From: Agrypnia vestita
Taxonomy: Eukaryota > Arthropoda > Insecta > Trichoptera > Phryganeidae
Reading direction: 5' to 3'
Assembly (NCBI GenBank): GCA_016648135.1
Contig: JADDOH010024966.1
Span: 29,518 to 93,517, forward strand
Length of the DNA stretch: 64,000 bases
A program made the translations under genes and the position numbers. Numbering within the stretch: the first letter of the stretch is position 1; each line of letters starts with the position of its first letter. The notes beneath the pieces are model-generated. The model saw only the letters and a program-made list of their open reading frames with translations, did not search any database and was not told the origin of the DNA. Below are positions 20,934 through 32,222 of the stretch, piece by piece.

Positions 20934-21227
20934 CCCTTTATAGGACAACTTCTTTTTTTAAAGATACGAGCCTAGAATTTTTTTTTATGTATTCTTTATT
21001 CATTTTGATGAACAGAATATTTATTATATTTTTTGGAAAACGTATAGCTTTTTTGTAATTTTCGATTTTCCAGCGGTCAGTTTTCTGACCAGTGTCCATT
21101 TAGGTAAAAAAAAAAAAGTGATCTCAGAATTTTATTTTCGTAATAAAAATAGGTTTTTTAGTAATAAAAATACTTTTATTTATTTCTGTTAGAAGAATAG
21201 TTTATTAATAATTATAATAATACTTTA

Positions 21228-21710
21228 TTCCGCTGGCCAGACAATGGTATGGCCTAAAACACGGTTTTCAAAGCGCTATTTTGCAATTGTTGCGTGCTAC
21301 TGAGCTTCATACCACTTTCAGTGTAGTGCTGCAAGAACCACATCTACGAAGTGTATATTTTTCAGGATGATTTGAATTGATATCATCAGGCAATGTAGTT
21401 TGAGGTCGACAAAACCTTTTTCGTGATGTAAAAGATCCAATCAGCTAACTTGTTTCGAAAGTGAAGATACGTAATAGGTTTTTTTTTATCTATTTGCTTC
21501 AATGTTTCCCTATATTAAATATATGAATTAAAGATGGCAGATTCAATAACGTAATACCAAAATTTAATCCATAACCACTTTGATTTCCACGTTGTGTTAT
21601 AAGACGATGTTAGTTGATCAAAGTGATCAACTCCTCCCATAAATAATCGGGAGACGCGTGATGCCGTTGCTTACGCCACTTATAGTTATTGTAGTAGGAG
21701 ATGGAGTAAC
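21228..21710 (-). pseudogene. piggyBac transposase C-terminal remnant
   Basis: A minus-strand frame contains GGVDHFDQLTSSYNTTWKSK, then FWYYVIESAIFNSYI, the conserved piggyBac segment carrying the late Asp residues. Further on is PITYLHFRNKLADWI. In another frame the Cys-rich end shows RRCGSCS, CKIAL and KPCFRPYHC, the zinc-binding C-terminal domain. At least two frameshifts and several stops separate the pieces. The earlier catalytic Asp positions are missing, so the enzyme is dead. Confidence 0.85.
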
Positions 21711-21962
21711 TTATGGTGATAGATAAATGTCTAGGTTATCATCTGAAGAACAATCAGCTTCCATAATACCATCAATGTAAGTAGGGTCCGCTACTGCATC
21801 GACAGGATCAGAATCGAGATTATTCTCAGCAGAGCTCCTACGAGCTGAATCCCGAAGACTTACAAAACCATGAAGAATCTCATCTTCAGCATCAGATCTC
21901 CTCCTATATATCTCTTGCTCCTCCATAATTCCTTCAAATAATGTCCTCACCCATTTCTTCAA
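21711..21962 (-). pseudogene. piggyBac transposase N-terminal segment
   Basis: An open 83-codon frame from an ATG at 21962. It is acidic (DAEDEIL, LDSDPVDAVADP, EADCSSDDN), as is usual for piggyBac transposase N-termini, and it precedes the C-terminal remnant on the same strand. It ends where the internal deletion begins. The identification relies on context more than on conserved residues. Confidence 0.6.
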
Positions 21963-23140
21963 AGACTTTTACGTTATAATCTCTACCTCTCTCATTGTCC
22001 ATTCTAAAACATAATTTTAAAAATTAAAAATTTAATTTGGTGATGCAATACAGACTTTTACTTATACATATAACATTCTATGACTATTTAATTTCATTTT
22101 GAGATATACATTTCAAAAAATATTACAGTTTCAATGAAAACAAAAATAATCAATTTTATCAGCAATTTTTATCAAAATCATTTTATCAAAGGATGACACA
22201 TATCATCAAATAACTCGATAGCGGGAAATTATAAATAAAATATAACAATTTATTGTGAAAGTATACTATATTATTAAATTTAACTGTGAGTTTTGTGGCT
22301 AAGAAATTATTTTTACTGTCTGTAATATGATAATCAAAAAGGGTCCAAATTATAGAATTTGTGGTTAGATTCTAGACGGCATACTCGAAAATTTAATTTT
22401 ATTTTACTATTACATATATAGTTTACCGTAAGAATAAAAAAAATTGTGTATTATTATGTGTTGTATAAATGTACTTACTTTGTCTTCAGTAGAAACTCAC
22501 AATTTTTGAAAAACAAGAGCTCAAAAACAACTGTTCTTGAAAAATTGATAGCCATCGTGTCGCTAAACGGACGCTGGTCAGATAACTGACCGGGGGGCAT
22601 TTTTCGTAATATATTCAATATATGCGAACTTCATAGCGGTTGGTTAGATTCAAAATCTCGGTGTGTTATTTGAGAATGATTAGAACCCCTAAGGATGTTT
22701 ATAACTTGTAAAATTAAATAAATATAGACCTTAATGTTGCCGGTCTCAAAACTATCCGTTTTGGCTTATGACCTATAAAGGGTTAAGAGAGAAATTATAT
22801 CGCTCCTGACCGAAAATAGTTTGAGCGTGTAAGACGGACTCTTCGGAAATCAACCTAAACAAAAATTTTATAGCCACAAAGCGCGGGTACACATTTTCTG
22901 ACTTGGTTGACCTGGGAGCCTACATGCCTATTATGTCGTGCGGAGAATGTGAACTTCGCTCATCTTGTAATCACTTACTGTAGTATACTTATATTGTATA
23001 ATGTATTAATGTTTTATTTTAATGTATCATCGTAAATTGTAACTGTACTAATCACCTTGTCCTAAATGACTATCCATTAGGGTCATTCTGACCTGTCGAT
23101 AGTCTTTAAATTAAAAAATAAAAAAATAAAAATAATAACA

Positions 23141-23679
23141 CCTGTGCCGAGCCGACTTCTACCGAACGACACGCGACAAAAGTTTCTTTCCCCAGGTGCC
23201 AGCCAATCCAAGGGTCGCGAAAAATATCCAAAATAATTTTGCCGAGCAGTCGTTAGAGCCATTTCAAAAGACATCTGCCGGTCCGTTCGCGCGATCTCTC
23301 GTTGAGAATTTCCTAAAAAATTTCCACGGTCATCACCACCCGCGGGCAGTAATAAAATGGCCGCTAACCTCTCCCGCCCTCCGCCAAGAGGCGGGAGAGC
23401 GGAGTGTGAATAAGGATGTGCCTAAATCCAGTGAGCTCGGTATTTGAATGGGAAAAATCGGCGTCGGGAGGTCGATCAGACTCCAATAAACGAGGATTTA
23501 TATGTCGGAAAGGGTGGAGAAAGATTTTTATACCAGCGATAAACAGTTTATTTATTGCTTATTATTTTATAGCGGAATGTATATCGCTAGACTGCAATTT
23601 TTTAAGGACGATATAAACTAATAAAATGAAAATTTCATTTTATTTGGTATAACATACATTTGATTTTAATACATCATCT
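23141..23679. other. GC-richer unique island, no gene seen
   Basis: 23150-23480 is GC-richer, with overlapping open frames on both strands and no domain. CTCTCCCGCC / GGCGGGAGAG forms a strong short hairpin at 23371-23400. Confidence 0.4.
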
Positions 23680-23920
23680 TCATCCCCTTGTCCTAGTAGG
23701 GTCGGGGGCCCAAAGAGTCGACAAGGTGCTTCCATATTCCCCTGTCTTGCGCTGCTTCCACATGAGTCCACCATTCTAGACCCATTCTTTTTTCATATAT
23801 ATATTTTTTTGTTGCTTCTCCCAGCTTATTCTGGGGCGACCCACCAGCCGCCGTCCTTCCAGGGTTGCCATGAGGATTCTTCTTGGTACTCGTTCCTCTA
23901 GCATTCTTAACACATGTACA
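23680..23920 (-). pseudogene. LINE reverse transcriptase C-terminal remnant
   Basis: The minus-strand frame reads VLRMLEERVPRRIL, then LEGRRLVGRPRISWEK, the HVxRMxExRxxRxxL / GRPRxxW signature of non-LTR reverse transcriptase ends. Downstream frames are shifted (VWKHLVDSLG-like sequence). It is truncated on both sides. Confidence 0.7.
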
Positions 23921-23939
23921 ATATATAGTCTATTAGAAC

Positions 23940-24530
23940 TATGATTAATACATAAAATTTATTCGCCAAACCGAGAATAACTCTTGAACTTCGAGAGTGA
24001 CTTACACTTTTATGCGGTTATTTGTTTTGTACACATGTATTAAAAATATATTTATTTTAATTGTGTGTTTTTAGTAGAGTTCATTTAACTTCTTATCCCT
24101 AAATAAATATAATTTTGCTAATATTGTTTGGTATTACATTATGGCATTTTGATAATATTTTAAAATCTTGTGCTTGTTTCAAGTTTTGTATAAATATTTT
24201 CTTTAATTATTTGTATAATAGAATTTTTTTTGCAAACATTTTCTAATTTCGAAACTGGGAATCTCGTGAAGAATGTTTGTATTGAGAAAGTTGTTTTTTA
24301 ATGTTACTTCTATAACCGTTCTCTAACATTAAGTGGATTCATTACGTTATCGCATGCCTCTCCCCACCCAATAAGAAGTGAATGGACAGGATCGAAATAC
24401 ACCCTTATTAAGTTGTTTACACTTAAAATGTTTCTTAACGTTGTATATGCATTTTCTCACTCTTTTGACCAAATCTATAATGTGGCTGAGCCATTTTAGT
24501 TGTTGATATATTATAACACCGAGATATATA
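23940..24530 (-). pseudogene. LINE reverse transcriptase thumb and C-terminal remnant
   Basis: Starting near 24530 the minus strand reads LGVIIYQQLKWLSHI, then VKRVRKCIYNVKKHF, a clear thumb-region match (LGVxID-LxWxxHI, RKLIYxFK). A shifted frame continues with VYFDPVHSLLIGWGEACDNV and NPLNVRERL. It then decays into AT-rich sequence. It is a separate element from the adjacent 23680-23920 fragment. Many stops. Confidence 0.7.
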
Positions 24531-25400
24531 TATTTTTTTTATTTAACATAAGTTGTTACAGTTAATTTTGTTGAAGTTGTAATTATGGATAATAATTTTT
24601 ATATCGGGCGATATTTTTGTATTTTTAATTGAAAAGGGAATGTAATAATACCACGCACCTCAAATAATTGTAAAGTGAGTGTCCAGTGGGAATGAAAAAG
24701 AAAAGAAAAGTTATTAGTCAGTCGGACCGGGGTGATTCCGCGAAAATTTCTTAATGATTAAAATGCGTGTTTGAAAGTGGAATCGCTTCTAGGAGCCCGA
24801 TTAAAACAAGCGGTCCATTAGAAAACCGCTCTCCTCTCATGGACAATCTGTTGCTCTCTGATATGGAAGATTTTGAAGCGGAATAAAGTTATATAAACAC
24901 TGCATTATTCATGGCGCGCGCGCGAGGCCCGGGGGCGCGAACCTACCTACAGGGAGAGAATATTCAGTAAGGCTAGTTTTATTCCCAGACTCGGGAAAAT
25001 ACTTTCATTCTAAATCTTACGGCGTACTTTATTATTTTTGTTGTGGTAAACACTTTCCGCAGCACGGCCCGGAAATAACAATTAGATGCCAAGTAGAAGA
25101 ACCTTTTACGGAAGAGCTTAACCTAACCAGTTAAAACCAATTAATCGTTTTTTCGGTGATTAAAAAAAAGAAAACCCGCTTTTTAGACACCGTTAACCCT
25201 TTTCTTTTTTACGATTACTTTGCGTATATAATTTTCTCGCGATAGCGAAATCTTAATAGAAATAAGCGAATTATCGCGTTTCGATATAAATATAGACAAC
25301 GATCCCACACTCACAAAAAAGATTCCTTAATTATGTAAATGCATAAAAGTATATCTAGTAAAAACTGTGAAAGCTGATCTTAGCATAATTAATAGAATTA
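24531..25400. other. No gene seen; CpG-rich patch
   Basis: A GC-rich patch at 24900-24970 includes a GCGCGCGCG run and a C/G cluster. The remainder is AT-rich and unrecognised. Confidence 0.4.
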
Positions 25401-25403
25401 AAA

Positions 25404-25695
25404 AGGGTCACTCAGGTGGTTTAGGCATGTTGAGCGAATGAATGGTAATAAAGATATATAACGCAAGTGTCAACGGTGCCAGAAAGAGATGGCGACCGCG
25501 GAAGACGTGGCACGACCAGATTAACCAGATACTGGAAGATGGTCCCGTTAGGAGCCCCAACAACCGTCGAGCTTGCATGCGAGGATGTATGATGTGGATG
25601 AGGCGAGAGTTGTATGTCAGGACATAAGTGTGGCGCTCTATCCTCTCTGCTTACCCCCACGGGGAAACGGGAGTGATGGTAAGTAAGTAAGTATT
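25404..25695 (+). mobile_element. LINE family A 3' end, copy 1
   Basis: The plus strand encodes NASVNGARKRWRPRKTWHDQ, then ILEDGPVRSPNNRRACMRGC, matching copy 4 at 44712-45080 almost residue for residue. After the stop it holds the conserved terminal region (GTGGCGCTCTATCCTCTCTG, CCCCACGGGGAAACGG). It ends in a tetranucleotide tail GGTAAGTAAGTAAGTA at 25679-25694. Strongly 5' truncated, as is usual for LINE copies. Confidence 0.85.
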
Positions 25696-27767
25696 CAATA
25701 TACTTCTGCAATAGTCTTTTTGAAATAAATAAACTTCAATACATATATGAATAATTTCAAACTTTAATGTCGTTTAAATTTAGGTAGGTACGAGATATTT
25801 TTGTGTTGTAATATTCAATTCAAGCATATTTAGGAAATATTTCGTAAAAATTTTGGCTCGGTATAAAATAATAAATACATTTGTATTTTTCTTGTCAGTA
25901 AATTTGTTTTGTCCATCTATGGTATTTTTTTAACATTTTATTTTGTACATCTACCATGCAAACAAAAATAAATAAAAATGGATGTATATTCTCAAATAAT
26001 ATAATTCATACTTTTTTCATGAATTTCATTACCTTTTTCTGGCGATTTTACCATAATTATTGTATTTTTTTAGCATGGAAGTAGATTTTTTAAAATAATT
26101 TTAAGTAAGCATTTAGAAATTCATTTTTAAATAAAAATTTAAAAATAATCGAAACATCTTTATTTTTCCGAAAAAAGAAAAAACTTTTTTTCGGACGCCT
26201 TACATTTCAGTCCGATTCCCAATCTTCCAATCCGTAAAATCAATAGTTTACAGAGTGACACTAGTAAGTTAAAAATAAAAAGTTATTACAAAAGTTTAAC
26301 TTTAAGAAAAAACTTTTGTGCACAAAACATACTATCTTTTTTCCAAAACATACTATCTGCAGGTTTCATGAAACAAGTGATATCCCATCTTGCTTTTTCT
26401 AATTTTTTAATATTTATTCATAAGTAATAGTATGACACGAAAAATACATATTTTTTACTGAGACAAACATTTTACATTATTAATGGTTAATCTTAATATT
26501 TTTTAAATAATGAAATAAGTTTAAATCCAAAAATATTTCAATTAGATTGAGAAAACAAGATGTCAGACCACAGACCATTCTGAAAAAAAAAACGTTTGTT
26601 GCTCTCTCAAACTGTCGATGTATGGAGACACAATAAATATGTAAAATAAATAATATTCATATACCATATCTATATGAATATGATTTATTCTTCTGATTTT
26701 AAAAGTAATGACTTTAATTTCAAGTACTACAAAATTGATGTTAATAGGCTGATTTGTATATTAAAAAAAAGTAAGTGTTTGTAAAAAAAAAGATTAGAAG
26801 CCATATTTATAAAATAATATAGTGTATAGCCATAAAATCACATTGGTGTCACAAAATATTTTATCTAACTCAGTATACAGAAAACCGGAAATAACCAGAA
26901 TTTACTTACTTAATAATTCTAGGGGAATAATATCTTTCAGTCGCATTAATATTTAAAAAGAAACTTTTAACGAGTGCGCGTGACAAATTTTCCTTTAGAT
27001 TTGCTTTTGTGACTTGTACCCAATTTTGAGCTAAAAGATTTCAATAATCTTCGGAATATACTAACTACCTGCGCTGTACAGTGGGCCCAGAATGGGATGA
27101 TTATCCTAAGAAGTGGGTTTCTTTAGCCACAATTACAGTCGAGGATCCCGCCTGGAAATTACGTCATCAAGGAAAGGGCCTTGTAATTTAAGACGTCCTT
27201 TGAAACATGTGATTCGAAAGGACGGGTATTAAATTGGACTGTCGTTTGTAATGTCCAAATTTGAGCCTCTTTATGTCCCCTCCTCGTGTGCCTTAAAGGC
27301 CCCGTAGACCACAGACGGAGGGACAGAGCGGAGGAATATGGTTGTCCACAATAATTATCAAATTAATAACGAAATATCAAAATAACACAAAGGGGTCGAT
27401 TCGTTCGAAAGTTGTCCATTCTTTTTTTGTTACTTTCAAGATACACCGAAAATTGTAAATATTCTAAATATTATCGTTAGATTTGTAATAATAAAACAAA
27501 TTTTAAAATATTATATTAAAGTACGATGTAAATGATACATGGCAATTGCCAGTCTTTATTTAACTTTTAATAAATATAGATTCAAATAAGTTGTTATTTC
27601 ACGCCTCAAAATTAATTTGTATGGAAAACGATAATTTATATAAAAATAACCTGTGATATAACGTGAATCATGCAGTTATACTTATATATCTCCAAATCCA
27701 ATGCGAATTTAAAAGATTAACTAGGCACTAGAGTTATACAAAATCCTAAAAAGGATAAGGCTTCGAT
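25696..27767. other. No gene seen; AT-rich DNA with two hairpins
   Basis: Very AT-rich from 25700 to 27000. Hairpins: CCGAAAAAAG/CTTTTTTTCGG at 26167-26193, and AATATTCATATA/TATATGAATATG-type arms at 26647-26694. 27060-27330 is a GC-richer unique island. No coding signal. Confidence 0.4.
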
Positions 27768-28330
27768 AACTAGCTAACTAACCATCACGCCGTTTCTCCG
27801 CAGGTGTGGGCAGAGAGGATAGAACACCATATTCTTCTATCTTGGCACACCAATTTTTGCATGTAAGCACTACTTTCTTTCTTTTGTCTACCACACTACA
27901 GCCAGCATTACGTTGACTTCTAATTTGTTCATTTCTCACTTTATCGATCAAAGATTTTCCACACAAGCGCCTTAGTGACCGCATTTCCAACACATTCGGT
28001 CTACTTTAATTCCTTTTTTGCCAATTCCAGGCTTCACTTCCATACATCAGAGTTTGCATTAGAACGCCACTATGTACCGCTAGTCTTGCTTCCATTTTAA
28101 AGGTTCTTATTAGTCATGATGGCATTCAAAGCACCATTTACTTTGTGACCCGCAGTCACCCTCCTTTCGATATCCTTGCCGTCTCTACTAAACATACTCC
28201 CAAGTACACAAACTCATTCAATTGTTCTAAGCATTCGTTGTTTACAATTACGTCACACTTAGTCACTTTCAATTTGCTAACATTCATCACAAGTTTACTC
28301 TGCATGCATATCGGACATGCTGGACACCAC
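27768..28330 (-). mobile_element. LINE family A 3' end, copy 2
   Basis: On the minus strand, pieces of the reverse transcriptase tail are readable in shifted frames. The plus strand shows the same landmarks as copy 4: CCATCACGCCGTTTC at 27782, GCATTTCCAACACATTCGG, CCAGGCTTCACTTCCATAC, CCCAAGTACACAAACTCAT and TTTGCTAACATTCATCAC. The 3' tail is the GTTAGTTAGC-type tetranucleotide run at 27770-27784. A GATAGAACACC block replaces the usual GATAGAGCGCC. Frameshifted throughout. Confidence 0.8.
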
Positions 28331-29002
28331 CTTTGAGGATTTTATATAAACGGTAGTAGACCGAGTACAGAAATGCGTACGTGTACGAGCTTCCACGTTG
28401 GGTTAAACATATAAATTCATCAAATTTTCTAGAGGTCTCCTTATAAAAAGCTTCCAAATCTCCTCATAAAAAGATTCCAAAAATGCTTCGAGCAACTGTT
28501 GAGCCGTGCGGATGAAAGTCGCAGCGAATGTTGGCTCGCACACACCGATCGATAATACGGACCTCCTCGATACCGGGGGGACGACATTAGACCGCCGTTC
28601 GCGGAGTACATTGCGAGAACATTACCATAATAATAACCGCTCATGAATTTCAATGGGCGGGCAGCCTCGGTCCATGAATTGGATGTTACCGAAACCGCAT
28701 CACAAGTGAACCATTTAAAGCCCAAGAATAATTATGAATCTTACTTCAATATTACTCGACATGCTGTGGATATTTCAAAATAAAGCTTATTATTAAACGT
28801 ATTTTCCTATTTTCTTATCCGCTGAATTTACCTCGTTGCATCTGTAATGAGCCTGGAGCTACCCGATGCCTGATTGGAGCGAGTAGAGTAGTATTCGTTT
28901 TGTAAATTATTTCATTTTATAAATTATTATTTTGGATAATAACAACCCCGATCTTAACCTCCTGAGAAAAATATAAAACAACATGGCTTTCTTTATTTAC
29001 TA
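28331..29002. other. No gene seen; GC-richer island
   Basis: 28490-28720 is GC-richer and has a 94-codon minus-strand frame with no recognisable domain. I treat it as unique non-coding DNA. Confidence 0.4.
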
Positions 29003-29145
29003 CTAGCTGTTTGTACTCGGCGTTGCCCGGGTTAAGGATTTGGCTAAAAATAAGTTTGTGGACACACACAAAGGTTCCATTGTTTTGCAAAGTCAAAAAA
29101 TTTTAGTCAAACCAGTCAAACGGTGTAGATTTGTATAGAAGATTA
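29003..29145 (+). repeat. SINE-like repeat family B, short copy
   Basis: Starts CTAGCTGTTTGTACTCGGCG then TTGCCCGGGTTAA. It contains AAAGGTTCCATTGTTTTGCA and ends GGTGTAGATTTGTATAGA. The same start and internal block occur at 32936-33450. It runs directly into a family C repeat. Confidence 0.7.
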
Positions 29146-29830
29146 CCCGCGCGGCTCGCGTGCGTAGATTTTTAGTAACTTTTAGTCATATTTTATCAAT
29201 ATGTGTATTAACCTTAGCGTATAGATAGATATATGTCGTCGCGGACTTTTTTTATAGAACTTTCTTACCGAACTCTCTTACCGTTAAGGGAGCGTTCGTA
29301 AAAAAGGCATGGCTCAGATGTTTTAATTTTTTGAACACTGACGTTATTTATTGCAAAGAACTCCTTTATTTACAATATAAAAATTAAAAAAACACAATGT
29401 TTTTTATGAGAGTTCAATATTTTATTAGTCTCTTACAGGACGATCGTTTCGGCTGTTTAGGCCATTATCAACTGATAATGTTGTTAATGATAATGATGTA
29501 AATCAGTTGATAATGGCCTAAACAAACAGGCTGATTTACATCATTATCATTAACAACATTATCAGTTGATAATGGCCTAAACAGCCGAAACTATCGTCCT
29601 GTAAGAGACGAATAAAATATTGAACTCTCATAAAAAACATTGTGTTTTTAATTTTTATATTTAAGGCATGGCTCGACCATTTTTTCGTCGACTTCAGTTC
29701 TAAAATAGGTCACAATGAAAAGCCTTTTTATTCTAATGGGATAATATTACTAATTATTATAAGTCTGCCTTCGTGCAAAGGCCGGTTACGTATACTTATT
29801 AATATTAAGAGTACTTCCTCATAACGTAAA
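29146..29830 (+). repeat. Family C repeat, split by a foldback insertion
   Basis: The pieces 29146-29315 and 29663-29830 align in order with 4380-4640: CCCGCGCGGCTCG, GTGTATTAACCTTA, GTCGCGGACTTTTT, then after the break CGACCATTTTTTCGTCGAC and AAAGCCTTTTTATT. The break is marked by a 12-bp duplication, AAGGCATGGCTC, on both sides of the 347-bp insertion. Confidence 0.8.
29316..29662. mobile_element. 347-bp foldback retroelement insertion (Penelope-like)
   Basis: Inserted in a family C repeat with an exact 12-bp target duplication (29304-29315 and 29663-29674). The inner 29377-29660 is a near-perfect palindrome with arms of about 130 bp and a 24-base loop. The right arm carries TTGATAATGGCCTAAACAGC then CGAAAC (29566-29592), and the left arm carries its complement. 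The loop holds a third partial copy. A long, staggered target duplication fits retroelement or Penelope-type insertion rather than known cut-and-paste families, which give 2-10 bp. It has no coding sequence. Confidence 0.75.
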
Positions 29831-30604
29831 AATCACCCTCGCATCCAATGAATATATCCCGAGCAACTCTCGATCGGGTCGGGTAATGCTCGTCATAATT
29901 TATATTTATAGCTGCAAACGGCCGAGTATTTAACAAGAACGGAAAAGGTGTCTAAGGTCCGTTTGGAGAGGAGAACCGCACGAGCGCCGAGTGCTGTCGG
30001 GGCAAATTGCATTCGCGCACTCGCGGGCGGCCTACTTCTGCTGCAGAGGCGGCAATTGAAATGCAAAACAAGAAAATATTTTCAGCAGAGCCAACGTTTC
30101 GAAATTGTCGGTGAAAGATAAATATTAAAGAAGTTCACCTAAGTTTACATTATTATAGCTCAATTATACGATATACCAAAATATAACATTATCCAAAATA
30201 TCTACCTGCATAAAACAAAAGTACATATGTGTGTATATATTTAAAATATTCACTGCCAAAATGGTTATTATTAATAAAATGTATAAAAAAATATTTACCT
30301 TCCTAACCCTTTTTATCACATTATGAAGGACATGGATTTTTCCGAAATAGGTTGATTTAATAGATAAATCTCATGTAGACTCGTGAAAAAAACTTATGAA
30401 GTTAATTATAAATTTTATAAAAACAAATTTTACTAAAAATAATTTTACAAAAAAATATATATTTATTCAGTGATAGTTTGTTATATTTATTTGTTATCAA
30501 TAATTTTATATAATAAATTTATATTTATTTAGTGATAGTTTATTACATTTATTTAATAAATACATTTATATTAGGTTTATTTATATTTAATGAACTATAT
30601 GAAA
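29831..30604. other. No gene seen; GC island then AT-rich tandem segment
   Basis: 29850-30070 is a GC-richer unique island. 30460-30565 contains two tandem versions of TATTTAGTGATAGTTT-type sequence about 64 bp apart. Confidence 0.4.
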
Positions 30605-30972
30605 GATTTTATGACTTAAACTTAAAACTTTTTTTTTTTATAAATAATAATGAGTGATTTTTTCCCTCAAGAAACTATGCTTTCGAAGACCGCCATTTTG
30701 CTAATTTAAAAAAAAAAAGATACGATAAAGCACAAGATAAACTATCGAACTACTATTTTTTTTTGTTTCATTGAATTTAGATATAAACCACTAAGAAGTA
30801 CTGATGGACACCGCTAGGCACTATTTGCAAGACAGGGGTCACGAATCGAGCTGCTATCGTGGTCCAGTATTAATAATTCTATTTGAAATTTTCTGTTTGG
30901 TTACTTGAAATATAAATACGAAAAAAAATCTTGAAAAGTGTATTTTTTCACGACTCGACTACATGTCACGCC
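30605..30972 (+). mobile_element. TTAA-flanked DNA element, 3' part of a second copy
   Basis: Aligns with 10600-10982: GACCGCCATTTTGCTAA, ACCACTAAGAAGTACTGATG, TATCGTGGTCCAGTATTAAT. It ends CTACATGTCACGCC at 30972 followed by TTAA (30973-30976), the decayed counterpart of CTACACGTAACCCC. The left half is missing or too diverged. It shows the 9739 element is dispersed. Confidence 0.75.
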
Positions 30973-31352
30973 TTAAATTTCACATAGAATAAATAGATTA
31001 ATACGTTGTTATCAATTATTATACGATGAGTGTGTGATTCTAAGTAAACTCCATTAAAAGTTTTATTAGTTGGCAACCCTGGCTATTAATTACAATTTGC
31101 AAAGACAATCTGAGGGAACTGGTACATTTGAGGTTGTATTCATGACTTTTATGGTTCTTCACATTGTAACAGGGTTAAAAAAGAATCACGCAATTCCGTC
31201 AAAGTGACAGTTGTTTGAAGTTGGCACAACACTACGGAAGGATCTGGAATCACCTCCGCCTTTCGAGTGACGTCTGCAACTTTCAGCAAAATCTGGAAAG
31301 TACGACTATTTGCTAGTAAGCACTGGAAACGTCTGGATAACAGCATTAGCCA

Positions 31353-31360
31353 TATAAATA
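31353..31360 (+). promoter_or_regulatory. Putative TATA box
   Basis: TATAAATA lies before a GC-rich segment and then a long A-rich, GTGAA-rich leader (31500-31650) that resembles an arthropod 5' untranslated region. The leader ends near CTTCCTCCTGCAG (31691-31703), which could be a splice acceptor. Downstream is the Penelope-like remnant, so this may be an element promoter or a host first exon. No start-codon frame of note follows. Confidence 0.35.
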
Positions 31361-31849
31361 CGACGCGCGGGAGAAAGGTGTGAGTTGTTTTCCGAACGCG
31401 GTTGACGTGCGATAACAGAAGGGTAGCCGCGGGCGGCCAAGCGAGCGGAAATTCGACAGCTATTCTAGAAAGTTAAGTAATAAGTGCGGAAATTGGATGG
31501 AATATTCTAGTGAACAGTGAATAAAGTGTTAAAACGAATATAAAGTGTCTATTTACAAGTGATAAATTGCGAAACAGATTAATTTAAGGAATAGCGTTAC
31601 ATTTAATAGCGATAAGTGACCTTGTTCGATAGTTTTAATTAATTAATCGGTATTTCATAAATCCTGTATTAAATCCCAACAATTTCATTACTTCCTCCTG
31701 CAGCCACGGCACGTGAAAATAAATTACTTTGTGAATTCAAAGATGGCAATGAAACATTTTCAGTCCAAGAATGTTCTTAGGTTTTCACGGCCACTCAGAA
31801 TCTTCAAGTTTGTGTTTACTGGGGTATTATGCCTTTTGGAAATGGCGCG

Positions 31850-32090
31850 TACCATTTCCAAAAGGGTCAACGAACACAAACGGGCATGCAGAAAAATCAG
31901 CACTGGCCGATCATTTTCTGATACCGACCATCATTTTGCATTCGAACCGAAAATCCTTGGAAAGCCTAAGAGTCACCATACGCGTCTTATCAAGGAAGCA
32001 CTAGAAATCTACAAGCACCCGATAAATATTAACAGAGATGATGGTCTCAAATTAAAAACATCTTGGTATCCGGCGTTTCAAAGTCATTCT
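31850..32090 (+). pseudogene. Penelope-like GIY-YIG endonuclease C-terminal fragment
   Basis: The frame carries SKRVNEHKRACRK (the R-xxEHK region), then DTDHHFAFEPKILGKPKSHH, TRLIKEALEIYKHP (holding the conserved Glu of the REAxEI motif) and NINRDDGLKLKTSWYPAF. This order and the N-RDDGxxLxxxWxP ending are typical of Penelope endonucleases. An alternative frame reads SALADHFL at the place where SALAxH is expected, so one or two frameshifts are present near 31900. The GIY and YIG strands themselves lie upstream and are lost. The likely role was target nicking during retrotransposition. Confidence 0.75.
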
Positions 32091-32222
32091 CGTCGCAGAC
32101 TCCGCAGAGATAGTGATTAGACAACAGATGAATCGTACACACAATACAACACTCATGACTTCGGCACGGTATTACAAGCCGATACTTAACCACAACACCA
32201 ACATTCAAGACAACACATCAGC

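Larger units (their letters stand above)
20934..22782 (-). mobile_element. piggyBac-family transposon remnant
   Basis: The ends are CCCTTTATAGG and CCTATAAAGGG, with TTAA on both sides (20930-20933 and 22783-22786), the established piggyBac signature. At 1849 bp it is shorter than intact elements (about 2.4 kb). The minus strand holds an N-terminal acidic segment (21711-21962) directly followed by C-terminal transposase pieces (21228-21710), so the middle of the gene is deleted. GGTCAGTTTTCTGACC-type repeats near both ends (21075-21095, 22573-22592) may be internal transposase-binding repeats. Confidence 0.92.
20500..23140 (+). mobile_element. Jockey-like LINE, 5' truncated, split by piggyBac
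   Basis: The element is in two pieces, 20500-20933 and 22783-23140. The first encodes the C-terminal end of the reverse transcriptase ORF. The second resumes that ORF for 15 codons after TTAA, then gives a 3' untranslated region and an A-rich (A4-7 T)n tail at 23106-23140. Removing the 1849-bp piggyBac and one TTAA restores an open frame to a natural stop, so the LINE was inserted first. The 5' truncation at about 20500 is typical of LINE insertion. Confidence 0.85.
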
